Part shown: one piece after another, positions 54,013-61,477 of the stretch
Numbering within the stretch: position 1 is the first letter of the stretch
How the letters are laid out: every line of letters begins with the position of its first letter
Assembly: GCA_942493245.1 (NCBI GenBank)
Contig: OW818685.1
Location: 1,984,001 to 2,048,000 of the forward strand
Source of the DNA: DAOPYU01 sp942493245
GTDB taxonomy: Bacteria; Sumerlaeota; Sumerlaeia; UBA8349
DNA: 64,000 nucleotides
Reading direction: 5' to 3'
Notes under the pieces: model-generated
Database searches by the model: none
The model's input: the letters and a program-made list of their open reading frames with translations, nothing else
What the model was told of the DNA's origin: nothing
Program-made: the position numbers and the translations under genes

Positions 54013-54233
54013 CGCCGCTCCCCAGAGCGGCAATCGCCTGTATCATCCCCATTTTTGCAAAAGGCCACTCCGTATGGAAAGGGTATTACACGTGCCGCAC
54101 CGGGGTGCGGCGCTCCCGGGTCTATCGCTCCCAAGTTGATCGTTCTCGGTGTTCCCAGGACCGCTCATAGTGTAGCCTCCTCGGGAACCGCGATGTCCAG
54201 TGCCGACACGTCCAACTCGCCCGAGATCAGCCG
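54013..54233. repeat. Duplication copy R: hsdS tail, aborted transposase start, hairpins
   Basis: Direct repeat of 53759-53978 with scattered base changes. Here the hsdS tail is part of the intact hsdS gene, but the transposase frame that follows is broken after about 41 codons by an indel in the T-rich tract. Confidence 0.85.
54043..54168 (-). pseudogene. Truncated duplicate of the transposase N-terminus
   Basis: Starts with an ATG at 54168 that overlaps the hsdS stop (ATGA) and encodes 41 residues (M-S-G-P-G-N-T-E-N-D-Q-L-G...) matching the first residues of the transposase at 53913, then stops at TGA after a frameshift relative to the intact copy. It may still be translated by coupling, but has no catalytic region. 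Confidence 0.7.
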
Positions 54234-55415
54234 GGGCAACAACAGATCGCGTGTACGGCGGAGGGTTTGGATTTGGCGCTGAAGTATAAACGTCTGCTCG
54301 GCCATCGGAATTGTCATGTCGCCAAACTTCTTGAGCAACAGCGTGGGTGGAATGAGCAGGTCGGCCTTCTCAAAGGTGGTGGCTGTAACTGCGGGATAAG
54401 CTGCGCCAGTCGCGTTGTTTGTAAGGTAGGCAACGAAATCATCAGTGGTTGTGGCAAAGTAAAGGAATGAGAACGGAACGGTGGTCGCCGTCAGTACGGC
54501 GAATCCGGTGGATGCGATGGTGTTTGGCGCTGGATGCATTACCCGCGCGTGTGATCGACGATTCGGACGTACGCACGACCAAAGCACATCTCCGTGCTGA
54601 ACGATACGTCGGGCACGTCCAGGTGCATTGGCAAATGTACAGGTGGTCATAGAGTCAATCTGGCCGGGACTAACGGACGAAATATCGATGTAGTGGAGTT
54701 CTTCTGGAGCATTGTGGCTTTTGATTTGCGCACGGTTCACTTCAGCGACATCCGCAAGCCTCTTCACCGCCCACCCCTCGGGAATCGGGCCGAGGGAGGA
54801 ATCGGTGAAGCGGGCTTGTGGGTGGCCGGGGAAGCGGAACTGGACGAACCACTCGCGGTAGAGGTTCTGCGCCATCTCCTCCAGAATCTTGATCCGCCGC
54901 AGGTTGTTCTCGATCAGGTCGTCATAAGCCGAAAGAACCGCCGCAATCTTCCGCTGCGTAATCAAGGGGGGGAACGAGACATGTAAATCGAGCAGATGCG
55001 GCACTTTTAAACTAGGTTGCGCTACACCTATGTTAAGATTTTGAAGTCTTGTTTGGGTATGACCTGAACTTAGATAATAGTATAAATAGTTCCCATGTAA
55101 TTTTTTCTGCACCGGTCTTAATGATATAATATTTTGGGCAATACAGCCTCGGGGTTTATCAACATAGGAAACCCGACCTATCGCGCCAACTGTGGTAATG
55201 AGAATATCGCCATGTTGTGGATGGCCAGTACGAAACCAAGACATATAGGTCTCATTTGAGACATATTTTCGGATTAGTCCATAATCCACCTCTTTTCGGC
55301 TACCACTTATTGCATTAACTTCAATAAGATCTATACCCGATGAAGAAAGTGGCGGTGTTTTCCCACGATTATCAACAACAAAACGGATATATTCCCTCAA
55401 TTGTCCTTCACTCAT
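54165..55415 (-). CDS. hsdS: Type I restriction-modification specificity subunit (HsdS)
   Basis: A 416-residue target-recognition subunit with two recognition domains (about 1-145 and 205-350) each followed by a helical conserved region (Q-R-K-I-A-A-V-L-S-A-Y-D-D-L-I-E-N-N-L-R-R-I near 155-185 and L-R-R-T-R-D-L-L-L-P-R-L-I-S-G-E-L-D-V near the end). The first recognition domain is unusually short at its start and encoded by much more AT-rich DNA (54985-55415) than the rest of the gene. The start overlaps the DUF1016 stop (TAATG). The ~20-codon tail is duplicated downstream. Confidence 0.92.
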   Translation of the reverse strand: MSEGQLREYIRFVVDNRGKTPPLSSSGIDLIEVNAISGSRKEVDYGLIRKYVSNETYMSWFRTGHPQHGDILITTVGAIGRVSYVDKPRGCIAQNIISLRPVQKKLHGNYLYYYLSSGHTQTRLQNLNIGVAQPSLKVPHLLDLHVSFPPLITQRKIAAVLSAYDDLIENNLRRIKILEEMAQNLYREWFVQFRFPGHPQARFTDSSLGPIPEGWAVKRLADVAEVNRAQIKSHNAPEELHYIDISSVSPGQIDSMTTCTFANAPGRARRIVQHGDVLWSCVRPNRRSHARVMHPAPNTIASTGFAVLTATTVPFSFLYFATTTDDFVAYLTNNATGAAYPAVTATTFEKADLLIPPTLLLKKFGDMTIPMAEQTFILQRQIQTLRRTRDLLLPRLISGELDVSALDIAVPEEATL

Positions 55416-56527
55416 TACTCCCCCTCCAACAGCTTCGCCACATTCTCAGCGATTCGCTCTTCGTTCCCGTTTTCCAGCCGTTTGTGGGCCAGGACGATGG
55501 CTTTGTGGAGTTTCGCTTGCAGCAGGTCTTTAGGCGGTAGTTCCACCAGATATTCGGCCACATGAATGCCAGCGTTGCCCAGTTCCAGCAGTTCGATCTG
55601 CTCCTGTTTCTTGCCCGCACAGAGGATCATGCCAATGGGGGATTCCTCGCCAGGCTGGCGTTCGTGCTTGTCGAGCCAGCGCAGGTAGAGTTCCATCTGC
55701 CCTTTGTGCTCGGGCCGAAACTTGTCCAGTTTCAGATCGATGGCAACCAGGCGGCGCAGGTTGCGGTGGAAAAAGAGGAGGTCGAGATAAAAGTCGTCCC
55801 CATCCACGGTGATCCGCTTCTGCCGCGCAACGAAGGCAAAGCCGACACCCAGTTCCAGAAGAACCGATTCCATCTCGCGCATGATGGCGGCTTCCAGGTC
55901 TTTTTCCTGAAACACGCCGGTGAGTCCGAGAAAATCGAGAAAATAGGGATCGCGAAAAACCAGATTGGGGGTGAACTTGTCCTCGAGCCGGAGCGCATCC
56001 AGTTCGGTGCGGGCCAGTTTCTCCGGCTTTTTGGAGAGAGCGGTACGCTCGTAGAGCATGGAGCCGATCTTCTGACGCAGGGTACGGACGCTCCAGCGTT
56101 CGATGCGGCACATTTCGGCGTAGAAATCGCGCTGAAGAGGCTGGTCGAGGGGAAGAAGATCGCAAAAATGCGACCAACTTAATGTTTGCGACAGTGTCGC
56201 AACAAGTTTGGGGTCCGGGAAGACTTCATTGAATTTGAGCATTCGGGTCAACGCGGAATAGTTGAAGCCCTTACCATAGTCCTGCGCCAATTCTTGCGAC
56301 AGTGTCGCAAGAATCCGTTCGCCGTACTCCGCCCGTTCGCCTTTGAGAATCTCTTCGTTCACTCGCTTGCCGACTTTCCAGTAAAGGAGGGTCAGACCCA
56401 CGTTGACCGTAGCCGCGACCCCTTGCCGGGCCTCCTCGATCATCCGACGAAGGTCCTCCAGAAGCGGAAGCGACGTAACCGGCGGTGAAGAGTCTATTTT
56501 CTTCAGATCACGCTTTTTTCCCGCCAT
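55415..56527 (-). CDS. DUF1016/YhcG-type PD-(D/E)xK nuclease
   Basis: A 370-residue protein beginning at ATG 56527, overlapping the hsdM stop by one base (TGATG). The N-terminal half matches DUF1016_N (L-L-Y-W-K-V-G-K-R-V, Y-G-K-G-F-N-Y-S-A-L-T-R-M) and the C-terminal half the nuclease domain, with D-F-Y-L-D-L-L-F-F and V-A-I-D-L-K as the D...DxK active-site elements. Proteins of this family occur in type I restriction operons and with mobile elements, and are suspected of helping defence. The last 14 codons (R-I-A-E-N-V-A-K-L-L-E-G-E) are nearly the same as the end of hsdM. Confidence 0.88.
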   Translation of the reverse strand: MAGKKRDLKKIDSSPPVTSLPLLEDLRRMIEEARQGVAATVNVGLTLLYWKVGKRVNEEILKGERAEYGERILATLSQELAQDYGKGFNYSALTRMLKFNEVFPDPKLVATLSQTLSWSHFCDLLPLDQPLQRDFYAEMCRIERWSVRTLRQKIGSMLYERTALSKKPEKLARTELDALRLEDKFTPNLVFRDPYFLDFLGLTGVFQEKDLEAAIMREMESVLLELGVGFAFVARQKRITVDGDDFYLDLLFFHRNLRRLVAIDLKLDKFRPEHKGQMELYLRWLDKHERQPGEESPIGMILCAGKKQEQIELLELGNAGIHVAEYLVELPPKDLLQAKLHKAIVLAHKRLENGNEERIAENVAKLLEGE

Positions 56528-58080
56528 CACTCCCCCTCCAACAACAGCGCCACATTCTCCGCGATCCGCGCTTCGAGTTCCCGTGCCTCGGCGTTGAGGG
56601 TTTCGAGTTCCTCGTTCTGTTCCTCCAGGCGTTCTTTGAAGTCGAAGTCCTCCTCCTCGCGCGCGGTCACGCCCACATACCGCCCCGGATTCAGGCTCCA
56701 CCCCTGCGCCTCGATCTCGGCCAGAGTTGCCACCTTGCACAGCCCCGGAACATCGGCGTATTTCGACTTTTTCCCGAACGGCTCGGTCAGCAGGTCCGCC
56801 CCGCCGTGCAGGTTCTCGACCGCCTCGCCCCGGTAGAGCCGGACGATGTTGGCCAGAAACTCGATCTGCTCAGGCGTCCAGTCGCGGTGCGCGCGGTCAA
56901 TCTGGCGGTAGAGGTGGCGGGCGTCAATGAAGAGCACCTGGTCGGCGCGGGCGGTCTTGCACTTGCCCCGGTCGAAAAACCAGAGCGTACAGGGCAACGT
57001 CACCGTGTAGAAGAAGTTGGACCCCACCGACACCATCACATCCACGGCATGCGCCTCGATCAGTTGCTTGCGGATCTCCAGTTCCGAACTGCGCGCGTCC
57101 GACGCCGAGTTGGCCATGACAAACCCGGCACGGCCTTTTTCGTTCAGCGCGCTGTAGAAGAGTTGAATCCAGAGATAGTTGCCATTGTCGGTGCGCGGCA
57201 GGCCGAACGGGAAGCGCCGGTCGTCCTTCAGGCGCTCCTTGTCCACCCGGTCCACGTTGAAGGGTGGGTTGGCCATCACGAAGTCGAACTTGCCGGTGGA
57301 TTCGTGCAGATCCTCGTAGTAGGCGTTGCCCTGGCGGATGTCCCCCGCCAGCCCATGCACGGCCAGGTTCATCTTGCCCAGGCGCACGGTCTCGGACACC
57401 TTCTCCTGACCAAAGACGCTCAACTCGGCGCCGGGGTTCTTCTGGTGTTCCTCGACAAACCGGGCGCTCTGCACAAACATGCCGCCCGACCCACAGGCCG
57501 GGTCGAAGATGCGCCCGTGGAAGGGCTCGATGATGCCGACGATCAGCTGGACGAGGGCCGTTGGGGTGAAGAACTCGCCCCCCTTCTGCCCCTCGCTCAT
57601 GGCGAAGTGGCCCAGGAAGTATTCGTAAATCTTGCCGAAGGCGTCCCCCTCAAGGTCCATCGGCACCGAGTTCAGCGTCTTGAGCAGTTCCTTGAGCAGG
57701 GCGTTCTCGAAGCGGTTGTAGGTCTTGGGCAGCACGTCCTTGAGGTCGGGATTCTCCGCCTCGATGGCCCGCATGGCGTCGTTGATCGCCGCGCCGATGT
57801 TGTCCCCCTCGGGCAGCCGGATCAGCGCTGAGAAACGCGCCGCCTCGGGCAGGTAGAGCACGCCTCGCGCCTGATAGTCCGCCGGACCGACCTTCCGCCG
57901 ACCGCTGCTCGCCCCTTCCAACTCTTTCGCCGCCACCTGGAACTTGTGGTCGGCATAGCGCAGAAACACCAGCCCCAGCACCGGCACCGAGTACTCCGAA
58001 GACTTCAACTTGGAATTGGCCCGCAATTCATCCGCCGCATCCCAAAGCCGCGCCTCAATGTTGCCACCGCTATGATTCAT
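56527..58080 (-). CDS. hsdM: Type I restriction-modification methyltransferase (HsdM)
   Basis: A 517-residue N6-adenine methyltransferase. The HsdM N-terminal helical domain covers about 10-150. The SAM-binding motif F-D-P-A-C-G-S-G-G-M-F is near residue 195 and the catalytic N-P-P-F near 275. A coiled-coil C-terminus ends R-I-A-E-N-V-A-L-L-L-E-G-E. It is the first gene of the restriction operon and, with HsdS, methylates the recognition site. Length is typical. Confidence 0.95.
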   Translation of the reverse strand: MNHSGGNIEARLWDAADELRANSKLKSSEYSVPVLGLVFLRYADHKFQVAAKELEGASSGRRKVGPADYQARGVLYLPEAARFSALIRLPEGDNIGAAINDAMRAIEAENPDLKDVLPKTYNRFENALLKELLKTLNSVPMDLEGDAFGKIYEYFLGHFAMSEGQKGGEFFTPTALVQLIVGIIEPFHGRIFDPACGSGGMFVQSARFVEEHQKNPGAELSVFGQEKVSETVRLGKMNLAVHGLAGDIRQGNAYYEDLHESTGKFDFVMANPPFNVDRVDKERLKDDRRFPFGLPRTDNGNYLWIQLFYSALNEKGRAGFVMANSASDARSSELEIRKQLIEAHAVDVMVSVGSNFFYTVTLPCTLWFFDRGKCKTARADQVLFIDARHLYRQIDRAHRDWTPEQIEFLANIVRLYRGEAVENLHGGADLLTEPFGKKSKYADVPGLCKVATLAEIEAQGWSLNPGRYVGVTAREEEDFDFKERLEEQNEELETLNAEARELEARIAENVALLLEGE

Positions 58081-58393
58081 ACCTGCTCCCTTTGATTCTC
58101 AGGCGTCTTCAACTCAAGACGATCTCATTTCCAGTCCGAACTTACCTCCAAGGCAAAGGAAAGCCAGGACTCACCCCCTTAGCCGCTCCCGCTGCGATTC
58201 AAAAACCACCTCTAATCAACTGAAAAACAGCCCAAAAAGCAATAGAAAACCGAGCATGTAAAGATTGGAATTACTCTATCTCAGAAAACATAAAGGCCGG
58301 TCTCCGTCCCCAGAGCCAGCCCCAACAGAGCGGAAAAACCATTCCCCCGGTCCCTTCTTTATGGCGCAGGGTTGATCTCGATCGGTTGCTGAA
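58081..58393. other. Gene-free interval upstream of hsdM
   Basis: I see no gene. The restriction operon promoter should lie here on the minus strand, but no convincing -35/-10 pair stands out. The sequence from 58200 to 58290 is AT-rich. Confidence 0.4.
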
Positions 58394-58610
58394 AACCGCA
58401 GTTGAATACCTATCGTCCAGTTTTTCTTTCAGGCGGGCGGGACGCCCGCCCGCCCAGAAGGCCATTTTTCAAGGGAAGAATGGGTTCCCCGGGAACGCCG
58501 ATCCCCTGATCGGCGCGGAGAAAATCTCACCCAAAGGGAGAACGGATTGTGACCCTGTTTCCCCCGCCTTACAAGGCGTCAAGGCCTGTTTCTTCGTTTC
58601 AACTGCGGTT
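58394..58610. repeat. 220-bp element with inverted ends, copy B (inverted)
   Basis: Starts AACCGCAGTTGA and ends TCAACTGCGGTT. Read on the minus strand it parallels 3826-4045: hairpin CGCCGATC/GATCGGCG at 58496-58515 (95 bases from its end, versus 97 in copy A) and GC hairpin GGCGGGCG/CGCCCGCC at 58432-58450 (38 versus 37). It contains no gene. Confidence 0.75.
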
Positions 58611-58786
58611 GAACGGATGTCCAGGGCAATACCTTCCGTGTTTGAGAAGCACTATAATTTCGGTTACATGCAAGAGAGAGAATTAATCCGGAGTCAAGGA
58701 AGTTCCTGAAATCGTCTCTATAAAGACCGATATTTTCAGACAAAATCTGAAGGGCGGTTTTTTATGCGTTACTTGACATCTTGCTC

Positions 58787-58823
58787 TTGACAAATCGTTT
58801 TATAATACGGATACTCATATCCG
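58787..58823 (+). promoter_or_regulatory. Promoter with overlapping palindrome before the sigma54 activator gene
   Basis: TTGACA (58787-58792), a 17-bp spacer and GATACT (58810-58815). The perfect palindrome CGGATA-CTCA-TATCCG (58808-58823) covers the -10 element, a position typical of a repressor or autoregulatory site. Confidence 0.5.
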
Positions 58824-58946
58824 GTTTCTGGTATCGCGACCTTTCATGAAACAGTTTTTTCCAGTAACTACTATACAATGTCAAATGTGCGTGGCAAAGA
58901 ATCGCACGGGGAAATCCGCAAGGTCAATAAAAGGAACAGGCGGCAT

Positions 58947-60470
58947 ATGGCGGATATTCTGATTGTTGATGATGACGGAGTCACTCGTTTGAGCCTGGAA
59001 GCCTTGCTGGCCGCGGAGGGTTTTGCCTGCGCGACAGCCAGTTCCGTTCCCGAGGCGCTTCAGTGTAAAGACCTCGAACAGGTAAAAATCATCCTGCTGG
59101 ATGTTTATCTGCCGGGCATCAGCGGTTTACAGGCAATCCCCACATTTAAAGAACATTGCCCCCATTGCGAATTCATCATCATGACTGGAGACCCGAGTCT
59201 GGAGACCTCACTCGCCGCGATCGATCACCATGTTTTCTCTTACCTGATCAAGCCCATTCCAGCCTCCCATCTCACGCGCATCGTGCGTTCGGCTCTTGCG
59301 CACCACAACCTCATTTCTGAGAATAAACGGCTTATGGAACTGCTCGAGTGCGACCGGGAACGTCTTTCCCGTGAGTTGCAGCAGGGGAGACAGGCGCTGG
59401 TCCGTCAGATCGCCGTCGGCGGCGAACTGGTCGGCGAAAGCGAGTCCATCCGAAATGTTCGGCAACAGATTGCCCAGGTAGCCCCGTCGGACATGAACGT
59501 CCTGATCCGGGGCGAGTCGGGGACGGGTAAGGAGATTGTGGCCCGGCTCATCAGCCATTTCTCGCGCAACGGCGGCAAGGTGGATACCTTCGTCAAGATC
59601 AACTGCCCGGCCATTCCCGAGTCTCTCCTGGAGTCCGAACTCTTTGGACACGAATCCGGCGCCTTTACCGATGCAAGACGTTCCAAGCCCGGACAGTTCG
59701 AAATGGCCAACAAGGGCACCATTTTCCTGGACGAGATCGGCGACATCCCTTTCTCCCTTCAGGCAAAACTCCTCGAAGTCATCGAGAATAAGGTCTTTTA
59801 CCGTCTCGGAGGAACCCAGCCGGTGCAGGTCAGCGCGCGGGTCGTTGCGGCTACCAATGTCTCGCTCGAACAGCAAATCGCGGAGGGGCGCTTCCGGCGC
59901 GATCTTTTCTATCGCTTGGCTGACTTTTCCATCGAACTTCCCCCTCTGCACACACGCCTGGAAGACATTCCCCTGCTTGTCCGCCATTTCATCCGCAAAC
60001 ACGGCAAACCGCTTGGACGCGAGCATCTGGTCCTCTCGCCGACCGCGTATAAGGTCATGACCCAATACGCCTGGCCGGGCAATGTCCGCGAGTTGCAATC
60101 CGTCATCCGGCGATTCCTGTTGACCGGAAACGAAAACAGTATTCTGGACGAGATGGCATCGAAAACCCCGCAGACCGCTGTGGCCTCACCGCACGCGAAA
60201 GTTGACCGGGGAACTCCGGCTTCTCCCTCCGCCCCCCCCGGACAACTCCGGGAAGGCGAGCGGCGCCACATTCTGCAGGTTCTGGACCAGGTCAAATGGA
60301 ACCGGCGCGAGGCGGCCACCCTCCTCGGAATCGGCTACAGCACATTGCGCCGGAAAATTGATGAATACCATCTCAAACAGGATCGCGCCCTACCCGCGGC
60401 GTTCGACGTTCCTGGCGGCATCTCCGACCCTGCGCATGATACCGAGTCGCCTTTCGCGGGCTATCATTGA
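58947..60470 (+). CDS. NtrC-family sigma54 response regulator with GAFTDA loop
   Basis: A 507-residue transcription activator. ATG at 58947 follows AAAAGGA; an upstream ATG at 58878 would add 23 residues before the receiver. The receiver domain has D-D-D at 8-10, phospho-Asp 52 (L-L-D-V-Y-L-P-G), T in I-M-T-G and K in L-I-K-P. The AAA+ domain has Walker A G-E-S-G-T-G-K-E near 189-196, the sigma54-contact loop near 238-243 reading G-A-F-T-D-A instead of G-A-F-T-G-A, Walker B I-F-L-D-E-I and F-R-R-D-L-F-Y-R-L. A Fis-type helix-turn-helix ends the protein (R-R-E-A-A-T-L-L-G-I-G-Y-S-T-L-R-R-K). No kinase gene is adjacent. Likely activator of the sigma54 promoters in this window. Confidence 0.93.
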   Translation: MADILIVDDDGVTRLSLEALLAAEGFACATASSVPEALQCKDLEQVKIILLDVYLPGISGLQAIPTFKEHCPHCEFIIMTGDPSLETSLAAIDHHVFSYLIKPIPASHLTRIVRSALAHHNLISENKRLMELLECDRERLSRELQQGRQALVRQIAVGGELVGESESIRNVRQQIAQVAPSDMNVLIRGESGTGKEIVARLISHFSRNGGKVDTFVKINCPAIPESLLESELFGHESGAFTDARRSKPGQFEMANKGTIFLDEIGDIPFSLQAKLLEVIENKVFYRLGGTQPVQVSARVVAATNVSLEQQIAEGRFRRDLFYRLADFSIELPPLHTRLEDIPLLVRHFIRKHGKPLGREHLVLSPTAYKVMTQYAWPGNVRELQSVIRRFLLTGNENSILDEMASKTPQTAVASPHAKVDRGTPASPSAPPGQLREGERRHILQVLDQVKWNRREAATLLGIGYSTLRRKIDEYHLKQDRALPAAFDVPGGISDPAHDTESPFAGYH

Positions 60471-60477
60471 TCCCCCA

Positions 60478-60499
60478 CGCCGGGAGACATGCTCCGGCG
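60478..60499 (+). terminator. Hairpin after the activator gene
   Basis: CGCCGG(G)AG and CTCCGGCG can pair eight bases after the stop codon; the T run that follows is poor, so termination is uncertain. Confidence 0.35.
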
Positions 60500-60720
60500 G
60501 CGTTCTTCCGTCATGCCACAAAAACTCTTCCTACCTGAAAGTCTTTCCAGGGACATGCAATGTCCACTCGGGGCGGCGCACCGACGCGTTCAAGTCCCGG
60601 CTTCCCCCATGCGCCCCAGGCGCATCCGGACAAAGCGGTTACTTGGGCGGGTATCTGTAACCCTTCTGGACGATATGAAGTATCCATTGAAAACCAAAGA
60701 TCATCAAGAAATATACCTCC

Positions 60721-60779
60721 TGCTCACAAAAGTACTCAGTTTTTAACACCTGTAGATCAAAATGAGCACTTTGTGAGCA
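60721..60779. promoter_or_regulatory. Four-half-site dyad, candidate activator site
   Basis: TGCTCACAAAAGTACTCA (60721-60738) and its near complement TGAGCACTTTGTGAGCA (60763-60779) are separated by 24 bases. The four half-sites TGCTCA, TACTCA, TGAGCA and TGAGCA match the T-N-N-TCA type found in the 35-bp sites at 28648 and 41701. They lie 99-157 bp upstream of the -24/-12 element at 60878. Confidence 0.55.
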
Positions 60780-60877
60780 ACTTTCCAGAAACCGTCCCTT
60801 GAACCACTGGATTGAGAAATTCGCGTAACTCCGCCATTATCAACAAGAGGAAAAATTTTCCCACCGCCCGGAAATTC

Positions 60878-60893
60878 TGGCATTCGTATTGCA
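60878..60893 (+). promoter_or_regulatory. Sigma54 promoter of the degenerate GGDEF gene
   Basis: TGGCATTCGTATTGCA has GG-N10-GC spacing and an intact TTGCA. A start near 60904 gives a 65-base leader before the ATG at 60969. Confidence 0.6.
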
Positions 60894-60968
60894 TAGACAC
60901 CACACAGCAGCAAACGGAAACGCTTGAACAGGTACAGAACGGACTTCGCTCTATGTAAGGTATGGATC

Positions 60969-61358
60969 ATGATGTTTCAGTATGCCGATCTGGAGAATCT
61001 TGTGGAGCATGAAGTGGCTCTGGCCAAGCGGCATCGCCGATACATCTCACTGGTTTTCATCGAGATGAAACAGCCCGTTGTCAAGATTGAAACCTTCTAT
61101 GATTCTTGTGTGCGTCGGAGCGATATTTTCTGCCCTATTAACGAATACAGCGGAGTCGTCGTTCTGACCGAGACCAACCGCGACGAGGCGGCGCAGGCTG
61201 TGAGTCGCTACAAAACCTGGTGCCGGGACTTTGCGGCGGCCGACCTCCGAACGGGGGCAAACTACTACCCCGATGAAAATACCGAAGCGCCGGACCTCAT
61301 CGAAGGCGCGCGCTGCGCCTTTCTGGCCACGGAGCCAAAGCGTAAAATGCTCGGATAA
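60969..61358 (+). CDS. Stand-alone degenerate GGDEF-fold protein
   Basis: A 129-residue soluble protein starting M-M-F-Q-Y-A-D-L-E-N. The order of segments follows the second half of a diguanylate cyclase domain: S-L-V-F-I-E-M, C-V-R-R-S-D-I-F, I-N-E-Y-S-G-V-V-V-L-T-E-T-N-R-D-E-A, then T-G-A-N-Y-Y-P and A-R-C-A-F-L-A. The position of the GGDEF loop reads E-Y-S-G-V-V, so metal- and GTP-binding residues are lost and no cyclase activity is expected. It may sense or scaffold instead. Driven by a sigma54 promoter 76 bases upstream, it lies 119 bases before the next secreted-protein gene. Confidence 0.65.
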   Translation: MMFQYADLENLVEHEVALAKRHRRYISLVFIEMKQPVVKIETFYDSCVRRSDIFCPINEYSGVVVLTETNRDEAAQAVSRYKTWCRDFAAADLRTGANYYPDENTEAPDLIEGARCAFLATEPKRKMLG

Positions 61359-61477
61359 CCCGTGATGATGCGGCAATTCGGGCCATATACGGGTCCATTC
61401 GGGGAAGCGAAACATGCCTTTTGTGTCGCCGGAAGGCGTTCGAGGCTCATCAAAAGAGACGCGTTGAGGCTGTGGTT

